Assembly: GCF_014648695.1 (NCBI RefSeq) | Contig: NZ_BMRP01000033.1 | Span: 30,765-71,828, forward strand | Length of the DNA stretch: 41,064 nucleotides | Direction of reading: 5' to 3' | Source: Streptomyces albospinus | Lineage (GTDB): Bacteria > Actinomycetota > Actinomycetes > Streptomycetales > Streptomycetaceae | Shown here: positions 35,001-41,064 of the stretch, one piece after another | How positions within the stretch are numbered: the first letter of the stretch is position 1 | How the letters are laid out: each line of letters opens with the position of its first letter | Translations under genes and position numbers: made by a program | Notes under the pieces: model-generated | Told to the model about the DNA's origin: nothing | Database searches by the model: none | Seen by the model: the letters and a program-made list of their open reading frames with translations, nothing else

Positions 35001-35579
35001 GGCCGATTCGCCGATGCGGAGCAGCGCGCCGGGGCGCAGCGCGGCGGCGTGCTCGCCGAGCTCGGTGCCGTCGACCGCGGTGCCGTTCGTGGAGCGCAGG
35101 TCGGCCACGTACACCGAGCCGTCCGGCTCGACCGTGACGGCGCAGTGCAGCCGGGAGACGTCCGGGTCGTCCAGGGGGACGTCCGCGTCGGCGGAGCGGC
35201 CGATGCGGATCTGGCCGCCGTGCAGCAGGTGCACCCCGCCGGCGTCGGGGCCGGAGACCACGCGGAGCCGGGCGGAGCCGTGCGGCAGGCCGTGCGCGGG
35301 GGCGGGGCCGGCGCCCTGGAGGGAGAGCACCGCGCCGTCGATCAGCGGCGGCTCGCCGATCGCGGCGCGCTGCGGGTCGAGCCGCTCGGACCCGGCGTAG
35401 AGCACGACGGGGGCGCTGCCGCCGGTGGCGCCGACATCCGCACCGGTGCCCGCGACGGAGGCCGCGAGCGAGCCGGCCACCGCTGCCAGGGCGGTCCCGG
35501 CGGGGGCCGTCACGAGCACGTCGCAGGCCCGCGTGGTGTGGCCGCTGCGCGGCCCGAGGACGGTCAGCCGGATCTGCAT
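32058..35579 (-). CDS. FHA domain - FtsK/SpoIIIE (EccC-like) ATPase
   Basis: A 1173-residue protein without clear membrane spans. The N-terminal 95 residues look like a small beta-grasp or FHA-like fold. A clear FHA domain follows (about 103-198): IRIGRS (126-129 key Gly-Arg-Ser), SRLH (142-145) and STNGT (163-167), the phosphothreonine-binding residues. A Gly/Pro/Ala-rich linker of about 250 residues leads to FtsK/EssC-like ATPase regions, with Walker A GAAATGKT (about 818-826) and Walker B RLFVLVDDFDAL (near 1006). A short low-GC stretch (about 32715-32765) encodes QEQITLRNRCRNNEE between the two motifs. It is divergent from pkaA, so its FHA domain may read marks placed by PkaA or PkaB. The nearest relatives I know are EssC/EccC secretion ATPases. 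Confidence 0.87.
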   Translation of the reverse strand: MQIRLTVLGPRSGHTTRACDVLVTAPAGTALAAVAGSLAASVAGTGADVGATGGSAPVVLYAGSERLDPQRAAIGEPPLIDGAVLSLQGAGPAPAHGLPHGSARLRVVSGPDAGGVHLLHGGQIRIGRSADADVPLDDPDVSRLHCAVTVEPDGSVYVADLRSTNGTAVDGTELGEHAAALRPGALLRIGESALRLQSAPSSPDAALGVAPDGEGHLRVAPGAAGADGSPAAHTGRTGETGAYGSGHSDGRDSGHSSLGAAPYPAPGDGAAPGGTARRDTPLRGTPAPSAGGPRGTTTEGYGSGPRISLTTAPGPAAAPYGSAAPDAPAVRHDRAAPDTQEIPDAPAGTDVGGPGGSGHGRGHPVADAAPDAGQTHGGQQSLAPADPVTRKAGRRGGIGAWARRLAGGRPAVEPLDGTPGADDDPDTAPAGDPSRTAADESPAAPPAGPAAHERWPDAAAILLTALGPGPRLWERRPDHPDALAVRLGTADRHGGRSAVPVTVELRRAGALGLAGPRARLAGLARSAVAQLAALHSPGTLEIVLISTDRSRGTEERVADWSWLGWLPHVRPAHGQDCRLLLAYDKEQATARTAELARRLDDGPLGPSWASAERSEVAAAAARHHGPYTLVIVDGDPGSSALRETTARLAAGGPAAGIHLLCLAETPAASPAFPLAATYEAARAASPAFGECGAVAVLSGDVATALRVVQPGSGPNGTVATVDAVSSAWAERFARALAPLRETEAGGAGGPSVHRAAVPLPETARLLDELGLARATPASLMARWAAALDTDRPGAAAVLGAGPHGPLVADLAADHTHLLLEGAAATGKTELLRSLAASLAAADRPDLLSLVLVDGGGTERGEGLRLCTDLPHVTTYLAASDPVRMREFAQALSSELKRRAEILAGTPFADWRAKHLPAPRIIAPRRSAETVSPATLGDAPQEQITLRNRCRNNEESGTPADPSETGTLRLRSRSGAPSTPPSDAPGSAAPAAPTGSADSAMAAAPMPRLFVLVDDFDALVSPALGSTGRPAAGSVVRALEAVARDGAELGVHLIAATGHPDRTDGTATAERAGLRIQLGAADPSEPAPPGRGRLHRAEDGSSTPFQAGRVTGRIPRTSTLRPTVVPLEWPRMGDPPARRPLRELGNGPTDLALLASALQRAAQSSEAPAAPPLV

Positions 35580-36073
35580 CGCCGTCTACGGTCCCTTCTG
35601 CCGGGGCATCCGGCAGGGGCGCAGCTCGCTCCCCCACGGCACCCGAGCACGTCGGCACGTACAAGTCCCATGTGCACGTCGCGACAGAGATCGCGCGCCC
35701 CCACCGCGTGCGTGCTGGGATGCATCCTCGCACCTGCCACTGACAACACGCCCGCCGCCCGCCGATTGATGATCTTGATTGGTCGTCTCGCGGCGGAAAA
35801 GTGCCTGCTTACGCGCAGAGAACCGGCCGTTTTCGATCATCGGGTATCAGGGCGGCGGCCGGCGGCGGCCGGCCCGCGCGCCGTTGACCCGGGCGGCGGG
35901 CGCCGCTCCCGGCCCGGGCAACCAACGGCCCGGAATGCGCGTCTTCCCCACGAGCCTCACCAGTGAGCGCCGCGCCGAGAAGGGTGTGCGGCGGCACTAC
36001 AGTGGGGCGGACGGGCCGCGAGCTGACCCACGCGGGCCAGGCAAGGATCCACCACGACCAGGGAGCGCATGAC
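35580..36073. promoter_or_regulatory. Divergent promoter region, FHA-ATPase / pkaA
   Basis: A 494-bp gap. A relatively AT-rich part (35760-35850) holds GATGATC (35767-35773) and an inverted copy GATCATC (35836-35842), too far apart for an obvious operator. TACAGT (35998-36003) is a plausible -10 for pkaA, about 70 bp upstream of its GTG; no good -35 accompanies it. AGGGAG (36059-36064) is a clear ribosome-binding site for the GTG at 36074. I see no convincing gene inside. Confidence 0.4.
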
Positions 36074-37672
36074 GTGCGGCCGGTAGGCAGCAAGTACCTG
36101 CTCGAGGAGCCGCTGGGGCGCGGCGCCACGGGCACCGTCTGGCGCGCCCGCCAGCGGGAGGCGGCGGGTGCCGAGGCCGCCGTGCCGGGGCAGCCCGGCG
36201 AGACCGTCGCGATCAAGGTCCTCAAGGAGGAGCTGGCGTCCGACGCGGACGTGGTGATGCGGTTCCTGCGGGAGCGCTCCGTCCTGCTGCGGCTCACCCA
36301 CCCCAACATCGTCCGGACCCGCGACCTGGTCGTCGAGGGCGACCTGCTGGCGCTGGTCATGGACCTGGTCGACGGCCCCGACCTGCACCGCTATCTCCGC
36401 GACAGCGGCCCCTTCAGCCCGGTCGCGGCCTCGCTGCTGACCGCGCAGATCGCCGACGCGCTGGCCGCCAGCCACGCCGACGGCGTCGTGCACCGCGACC
36501 TGAAGCCGGCCAACGTGCTGCTCGCCGGCTCCGACGGCAGCAGCGAGATGCACCCGATGCTGACCGACTTCGGCATCGCGCGGCTCGCCGACTCCCCGGG
36601 CCTGACCCGTACGCACGAGTTCGTCGGCACCCCCGCCTACGTGGCGCCGGAGTCCGCCGAGGGCCGCCCGCAGACCTCCGCCGTGGACATCTACGGCGCC
36701 GGCATCCTGCTGTACGAGCTGGTCACCGGCCGGCCCCCGTTCGCCGGCGCGACCGCCCTGGAGGTGCTGCACAAGCACCTCAGCGAGGAGCCGCGCCGCC
36801 CCGGGTCGGTCCCCGAGCCGCTCTGGACGATCATCGAGCGCTGCCTGCGCAAGCAGCCCGAGGAGCGCCCCAGCGCGGAGAACCTCGCCCGCGGGCTGCG
36901 CACCGCCGCGGCCGGCATCGGGGTGCACGCCACCCCCGCCCAGGCCGAGGCCGCGCTGGGCGTCGCCGCGCTGCTCGTGCCCGACCCGGCGCCCGCCACG
37001 GTCCCCGGTACGGGCGGCGGCCAGGGCGACGCCGCCCCCACCCAGGTGCTCCCGTCCAACGCCGGCTCCTACGACCCGGCCGCGGCGACCAGCGTGCTGC
37101 CGTCCACGGGCGCGCCCGGCGGCCCCGCCCCGACCCGCGCCATGCCGCCGGTGCCCCCGATGCCCATGGGCGCACCCATGGGCGGCCCGCCCGAGCCCGA
37201 GGGCCCGCACCCCTGGGAGTCCCAGCTCCGCGCTGCCCGGGACCGCAACGAGCAGACCCAGGTCCAGTACCTGACCCCCGAGGACGACCCGCTGCGCCGC
37301 CGTCCGCAGCGCCGTCCGGCCCCGCAGCAGCAGTACGGCGGGCAGCCCGCCCCGTACGGGCAGCAGCGCCCGCCGGCCCCGCAGCGCCGCCAGGAGCCGC
37401 CGCCGCAGCACTACGAGCCGCAGCGCCCGCCGGCCCGGGAGCCCCGGCCCCGGCGCGAGCCCCGGCCGCGCAGCGCCAACCCGATGAAGATCCCCGGGCT
37501 GGGCTGCCTCAAGGGCTGCCTCTTCACGCTGCTGCTGCTGTTCGTGGCGAGCTGGCTGGTGTGGGAGTTCACCCCGCTCCAGCAGTGGATCGGGACGACC
37601 AAGGGCTTCTTCGCGCAGGTCGGGGACGTCTTCAAGAGCGTGCAGCACTTCGTACAGAGTCTCGGCGGCTGA
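36074..37672 (+). CDS. pkaA: Membrane Ser/Thr protein kinase PkaA
   Basis: A 532-residue Hanks-type kinase. Gly-rich loop GRGATGTVW (15-23), Lys48 in VAIKVL, HRDLKPAN (140-147, Asp142), DFG (165-167) and GTPAYVAPE (185-193) are all present, so it should be active. A Pro/Gln/Arg-rich juxtamembrane region (about 330-475) leads to one span (about 477-499) and a 33-residue outside tail without a PASTA or other sensor domain. I chose the GTG at 36074 (MRPVGSKYLLEEPLG) for its AGGGAG site; the ORF extends upstream without family similarity. Size, tail and the following kinase-prfB order match S. coelicolor PkaA as I remember it. It lies 178 bp upstream of pkaB. Confidence 0.9.
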   Translation: MRPVGSKYLLEEPLGRGATGTVWRARQREAAGAEAAVPGQPGETVAIKVLKEELASDADVVMRFLRERSVLLRLTHPNIVRTRDLVVEGDLLALVMDLVDGPDLHRYLRDSGPFSPVAASLLTAQIADALAASHADGVVHRDLKPANVLLAGSDGSSEMHPMLTDFGIARLADSPGLTRTHEFVGTPAYVAPESAEGRPQTSAVDIYGAGILLYELVTGRPPFAGATALEVLHKHLSEEPRRPGSVPEPLWTIIERCLRKQPEERPSAENLARGLRTAAAGIGVHATPAQAEAALGVAALLVPDPAPATVPGTGGGQGDAAPTQVLPSNAGSYDPAAATSVLPSTGAPGGPAPTRAMPPVPPMPMGAPMGGPPEPEGPHPWESQLRAARDRNEQTQVQYLTPEDDPLRRRPQRRPAPQQQYGGQPAPYGQQRPPAPQRRQEPPPQHYEPQRPPAREPRPRREPRPRSANPMKIPGLGCLKGCLFTLLLLFVASWLVWEFTPLQQWIGTTKGFFAQVGDVFKSVQHFVQSLGG

Positions 37673-37850
37673 CGTCCCGTACGGACGGACCGGCGCGACA
37701 CCATAGATATGTCGACTTCTCACCGGCGAATTCCTGTACAGAAGTGAAGGTTGCCGCCAATCAGGGCACTGAACCCCCTGGCGCCCGCGTAGCTTTGACG
37801 CCAACTTCAGCCCCCGCAGGACGCTCGGGGGCCCGACAGTCGGAGCAGTC
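37673..37850 (+). promoter_or_regulatory. pkaA-pkaB spacer with hairpin near ribosome-binding site
   Basis: A 178-bp gap. An AT-richer stretch (37700-37765) may carry a separate pkaB promoter, but no clean hexamers stand out. A 7-bp stem (GCCCCCG 37810-37816, CGGGGGC 37826-37832, 9-nt loop) ends about ten bases before GGAG (37842-37845) of the TTG start, so it might affect pkaB translation. Confidence 0.35.
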
Positions 37851-39128
37851 TTGGCACGGAAGATCGGCAGCCGGTACACCGCCCACCAGATCCTGGGGCG
37901 CGGCAGCGCCGGCACGGTATGGCTGGGCGAGGGTCCCGAAGGGGCCGTGGCCATCAAGCTGTTGCGTGAGGATCTCGCCTCCGACCAGGAGCTCGTCGGC
38001 CGCTTCGTACAGGAGCGGGCGGCACTGCTGAGCCTGGAGCACCCGCATGTCGTCGGCGTCCGCGACCTCGTCGTCGACGGCGCCGACCTGGCGCTGGTCA
38101 TGGACCTCGTACGGGGCACCGACCTGCGCACCCGTCTGGAGCGCGAGCGCCGGCTGGCCCCGGAGGCGGCGGTCGCCATCGCCGCCGACGTCGCCGACGG
38201 CCTCGCCGCCGCGCATGCGGCCCGCATCGTGCACCGCGACGTCAAGCCGGAGAACGTCCTGCTGGACATGCAGGGCCCGCTCGGCCCCGGTGGCGCGCAC
38301 CCCGCGCTGCTCACCGACTTCGGCATCGCGCGGCTGGTCGACTCCCCCCGCAGGACCCGCGCGACCAAGGTCATCGGCACCCCGGACTACCTCGCCCCGG
38401 AGATCATCGAGGGGCTGCCGCCGCGCGCCTCGGTGGACGTCTACGCGCTGGCGACGGTCCTGTACGAGATGCTCGCCGGCTTCACGCCCTTCGGGGGCGG
38501 GCACCCCGGCGCGGTGCTGCGCCGCCATGTCACCGAGAGCGTCGCCCCGCTGCCCGGGATCCCGGACGAGCTGTGGCAGCTGCTGATCCAGTGCCTGGCC
38601 AAGGCGCCCGCGTCCCGGCTGCGCGCCCCGGAGCTGGCCGCCCGGCTGCGCGAGATCCTGCCCGGCCTGGCCGGCATGCCGCCGCTGGACATCGACGAGC
38701 CGGGCGGCGATCAGCCCGAGGACGAGGCGGAGGGCGGCGCCCCCGCCGGGTCCCGCGACGATTCCCGCTACCCGGCCGCGGCGCCCGGCGAGGCCGGCCC
38801 GCCGCGGGGCGCGGTCCCGCTGGTCCAGGGGTCGGCGCCGGACTCCAACCGGGAGACGCACACCAGCATGCGGGTCCCGGGCCCGGACGAGCTGGCCGGC
38901 GGCGCGCACGGCACCGCCCGCGCCCCGCGGGCCGCCGGCGAGCGCCGGGCGGGCTCGGCCCGGCACCGCTCGTCGGCCGAGGCGGTGCGCCGCCGCCGGC
39001 TCAAGCTCGGCATGGCCGCGGTCCTGGTCGTCGTGGCGGCCCTCGGCGGCTGGCTGGCCTCGTCCGGCGGCGACGAGCCGGGCGGCGCCACCCCGGGCGT
39101 GCACCAGCCGGGCGGCAGCACCCCGTGA
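37851..39128 (+). CDS. pkaB: Membrane Ser/Thr protein kinase PkaB
   Basis: A 425-residue Hanks-type kinase closely related to PkaA. Gly-loop GRGSAGTVW (16-24), Lys36 (VAIKLL), HRDVKPEN (128-135, Asp130), DFG (156-158) and GTPDYLAPE are intact. A low-complexity linker (about 280-380) is followed by one span (about 384-404) and a short outside tail rich in Gly/Pro. The start is TTG at 37851 (MARKIGSRYTAHQILG), with GGAG five bases upstream; no ATG or GTG fits. A rare start codon may limit its level relative to PkaA. It lies between pkaA and prfB, the order I recall from S. coelicolor. Confidence 0.9.
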   Translation: MARKIGSRYTAHQILGRGSAGTVWLGEGPEGAVAIKLLREDLASDQELVGRFVQERAALLSLEHPHVVGVRDLVVDGADLALVMDLVRGTDLRTRLERERRLAPEAAVAIAADVADGLAAAHAARIVHRDVKPENVLLDMQGPLGPGGAHPALLTDFGIARLVDSPRRTRATKVIGTPDYLAPEIIEGLPPRASVDVYALATVLYEMLAGFTPFGGGHPGAVLRRHVTESVAPLPGIPDELWQLLIQCLAKAPASRLRAPELAARLREILPGLAGMPPLDIDEPGGDQPEDEAEGGAPAGSRDDSRYPAAAPGEAGPPRGAVPLVQGSAPDSNRETHTSMRVPGPDELAGGAHGTARAPRAAGERRAGSARHRSSAEAVRRRRLKLGMAAVLVVVAALGGWLASSGGDEPGGATPGVHQPGGSTP

Positions 39129-39253
39129 CCGGTGCCTCACGCCCCCGTACGCCCCGGTGGGACGCCCGGCGTACGCGGTGCGGCGGGCGGCTGCGCACCG
39201 GTCCCGGCGGGTCCGGGCCGCCGGGGCCGGGGCACGTTGTCGGCGGCAGCCGT

Positions 39254-39259
39254 TAGGCT
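39254..39259 (+). promoter_or_regulatory. -10 element of prfB, leaderless start
   Basis: TAGGCT followed by six bases and the GTG at 39266, with no Shine-Dalgarno. The transcript probably begins at the start codon. No convincing -35 at the usual spacing. Confidence 0.55.
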
Positions 39260-39265
39260 GGGTGC

Positions 39266-40381
39266 GTGGCAGTCGTCGATGTATCCGAAGAGCTGAAGTC
39301 CCTCTCCTCGACCATGGGGTCGATCGAGGCCGTCCTGGACCTCGACAGGATGAGGGCCGATGTCGCCGTGCTTGAGGAACAGGCCGCGGCGCCGTCCCTG
39401 TGGGACGACCCGGAGAACGCGCAGAAGATCACCAGCCAGCTGTCCTACCTCCAGGGCCAGCTGCGCCGGGCCGAGGAGCTGCGCGGCCGTGTCGACGACC
39501 TCGAGGTGCTCTTCGAGCTCGCCGAGGCCGAGGGCGACGAGGACGCCCGCGCCGAGGCCGAGAGCGAGCTGGCCGACGTCCGCAAGGCGGTCGACGAGCT
39601 GGAGGTCCGCACGCTGCTCTCCGGCGAGTACGACGCCCGTGAGGCCGTGGTCAACATCCGCGCCGAGGCCGGCGGAGTGGACGCCGCGGACTTCGCCGAG
39701 AAGCTCCAGCGGATGTATCTGCGCTGGGCCGAGCGCCACGGCTACAAGACCGAGCTCTACGAGACCTCGTACGCCGAAGAGGCCGGCATCAAGTCGACCA
39801 CCTTCGTCGTCCAGGTGCCCTACGCCTACGGCACGCTCTCCGTGGAGCAGGGCACGCACCGCCTGGTGCGGATCTCGCCGTTCGACAACCAGGGCCGCCG
39901 CCAGACCTCCTTCGCGGGCGTCGAGGTGCTGCCGGTCGTCGAGCAGACCGACCACATCGAGATCGACGAGTCCGACCTGCGGGTGGACGTGTACCGCTCC
40001 TCGGGCCCCGGCGGCCAGGGCGTCAACACCACGGACTCCGCGGTCCGGCTGACGCACATCCCCACCGGCATCGTCGTCTCCTGCCAGAACGAGCGCTCGC
40101 AGATCCAGAACAAGGCCACCGCCATGAACGTCCTCCAGGCGAAGCTGCTGGAGCGGCGCCGCCAGGAGGAGCGGGCCAAGATGGACGCCCTCAAGGGCGA
40201 CGGCGGCAACTCCTGGGGCAACCAGATGCGTTCGTACGTCCTGCACCCGTACCAGATGGTCAAGGACCTGCGGACGGAGTTCGAGGTGGGCAACCCGCAG
40301 TCCGTCCTGGACGGCGAGATCGACGGCTTCCTGGAGGCCGGCATCCGCTGGCGCAAGCAGCAGGAGCAGCAGGCGAAATAA
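39266..40381 (+). CDS. prfB: Peptide chain release factor 2
   Basis: A 371-residue class I release factor that ends translation at UGA and UAA. It has the catalytic GGQ (249-251, in SSGPGGQGVN) and the stop-codon-recognition tripeptide SPF (204-206), which distinguishes RF2 from RF1. The helical N-domain is complete. The reading frame is continuous from the GTG with no internal stop, so the programmed +1 frameshift of many prfB genes (an in-frame UGA near codon 26) is absent. The start is probably leaderless. A strong intrinsic terminator follows the stop. Confidence 0.97.
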   Translation: MAVVDVSEELKSLSSTMGSIEAVLDLDRMRADVAVLEEQAAAPSLWDDPENAQKITSQLSYLQGQLRRAEELRGRVDDLEVLFELAEAEGDEDARAEAESELADVRKAVDELEVRTLLSGEYDAREAVVNIRAEAGGVDAADFAEKLQRMYLRWAERHGYKTELYETSYAEEAGIKSTTFVVQVPYAYGTLSVEQGTHRLVRISPFDNQGRRQTSFAGVEVLPVVEQTDHIEIDESDLRVDVYRSSGPGGQGVNTTDSAVRLTHIPTGIVVSCQNERSQIQNKATAMNVLQAKLLERRRQEERAKMDALKGDGGNSWGNQMRSYVLHPYQMVKDLRTEFEVGNPQSVLDGEIDGFLEAGIRWRKQQEQQAK

Positions 40382-40397
40382 GCCGCAAAAGCCGACA

Positions 40398-40431
40398 GCA
40401 ACTGCCTCCCTCAGGGGGGCAGTTGCTTTTT
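40398..40431 (+). terminator. Rho-independent terminator after prfB
   Basis: Left arm 40398-40410 (GCAACTGCCTCCC) and right arm 40414-40426 pair over 13 positions, with one T-G wobble and a 3-nt loop. TTTTT (40427-40431) follows directly. A T-run is rare in this genome type and makes the call firm. Confidence 0.92.
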
Positions 40432-40693
40432 GCTGTGGCGGTTAGGTCACAGTCGTACGTCCATGTATCGCCCATCCCATGGCAATTCGGACATCGGGTC
40501 TTTAATCGGCCTTGACGATGTTCGGGGAACTGGGAAGGCTGTGCGCGGCATGCGTATGTCATGGGGCGCGTGTGTGAACGGGGAGATGAGTGGCCCGCCG
40601 GCAGTGCGGGGCCGGGACTCGCGTACCCCCATCGGCCGTTGCCCCGTACAGCGATGCTCCATTGACGAGTTCAGCTACTGGGGGTAGCAGCAC
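40432..40693 (+). promoter_or_regulatory. Intergenic region upstream of secreted repeat protein
   Basis: A 262-bp gap, moderately AT-rich in 40441-40520. TTGACG occurs at 40512-40517 and again at 40662-40667. The first could be the -35 of the downstream gene, although the -10 is unclear. The second is too close to the ATG at 40694 to serve it. A G-rich run (GGGGGTAG, 40680-40687) is the likely ribosome-binding site. Confidence 0.35.
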
Positions 40694-41064
40694 ATGACGA
40701 AGAAGACGCGGCTGCGCGTAGCGCGCATTGCGGCCGGCGCGGTGATCGCGGCCGGTGCGTCGCTCACCGCCGCCGGCGCGGCATCCGCCGCAGGTACCGA
40801 CAATGTCAGCCACGGCAAGCACGAGAGCCACGGCCTCCTCGGCGGCCTCATCGGCAGCCTGATCGGCGGTGACACCACCGGTGGCGAGACTGGTGACACC
40901 ACCGGCGGCGACAACGGCGGTGACAACGGCGGCAACACCGGCAGCACCGGCAGCACCACGAACGGTGGCACCACCGGCAGCACCGGCAGCACCGGCAGCA
41001 CCACGAACGGTGGCACCACCGGCAGCACCACGAGTGGCGGCAACACCGGTGGCACCACCGGCAG
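40694..41064 (+). CDS. Secreted Gly/Ser/Thr-rich repeat protein (3' end outside window)
   Basis: At least 123 codons, open to the window edge. A Sec signal peptide is clear: TKKTRLR, a hydrophobic core of Ala/Gly/Val/Ile/Leu, and likely cleavage after AASA. The mature start is His- and Gly-rich (SHGKHESHGLLGGLIGSLIGG), then low-complexity repeats of Gly-Ser-Thr, Thr-Asn-Gly-Gly and Gly-Asp-Asn. The DNA repeat of about 45 bp from 40937 onward suggests slippage expansion. Dense Thr/Ser/Gly would suit O-mannosylation or cell-wall association. No family was recognised. It may be a wall or spore-surface protein, which is a guess. Confidence 0.75.
   Translation, partial: MTKKTRLRVARIAAGAVIAAGASLTAAGAASAAGTDNVSHGKHESHGLLGGLIGSLIGGDTTGGETGDTTGGDNGGDNGGNTGSTGSTTNGGTTGSTGSTGSTTNGGTTGSTTSGGNTGGTTG

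Noticed and set aside
40662..40690. TTGACG-17-TAGCAG as promoter of the secreted repeat protein
   Set aside because: The -10 would end four bases before the ATG, so the transcript would start inside the coding sequence; the -10 is also a poor match.

Overview
The window is a very GC-rich, Streptomyces-type chromosomal segment. The evidence is strong G/C third positions, GTG and TTG starts, almost no TTA codons, probable leaderless transcripts (a TAGG-type -10 followed 6-7 nt later by the start codon), and a PkaA-PkaB-PrfB kinase/release-factor block as I remember it from Streptomyces coelicolor. I see no rRNA, tRNA, CRISPR array, transposase or phage gene.

Region 1 (about 0.1-13.3 kb) concerns cell-envelope polymers. 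A TagGH-type ABC-2 exporter (119-1859, minus) lies beside a TetR regulator and a membrane Ser/Thr kinase. Next come a Tat-exported PIG-L-type deacetylase with a beta-propeller tail (4725-6941) and a tight minus-strand set GtrA / GtrB / YfhO (6896-11125). This set has the parts of a three-component extracytoplasmic glycosylation system: a polyprenyl-phosphate sugar synthase, a flippase and a GT-C-like transferase. A divergent GT2 glycosyltransferase follows (11255-13258).

Region 2 (13.4-18.3 kb) is accessory. It holds an RsbW-like ATPase antisense to a GntR regulator that has lost its DNA-binding N-terminus, a secreted alpha/beta hydrolase with a TTA third codon, and a TetR / CocE-type hydrolase divergent pair with a perfect 9-3-9 palindrome between them.

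Region 3 (18.4-27.0 kb) returns to envelope polymer synthesis: GalE, a GT2 enzyme, a 1191-residue GT2-TagF fusion and two SAM methyltransferases. Together they could supply activated galactose, build a polyol-phosphate or glycosyl-phosphate polymer, and modify it. The TagGH pair 20 kb away could export it.

Region 4 (27.3-31.2 kb) is a sugar ABC importer without its own ATPase: lipoprotein, MalF-type and MalG-type permeases. The lipoprotein gene has a TTA codon. Three tandem eight-codon ORFs, each coupled to the next by ATGA, lead into the MalF start codon. MalF itself has about 145 extra residues in an outside loop. About 0.9 kb of repeat-rich DNA without a recognisable gene follows.

Region 5 (32.1-41.1 kb) holds an FHA-FtsK/EccC-like ATPase divergent from two Ser/Thr kinases (pkaA, pkaB), then prfB with a clear terminator, and the start of a secreted Gly/Ser/Thr-repeat protein cut by the window end.

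All functions are inferred from reading the sequence. No database search was run, and comparisons with other species are from memory.
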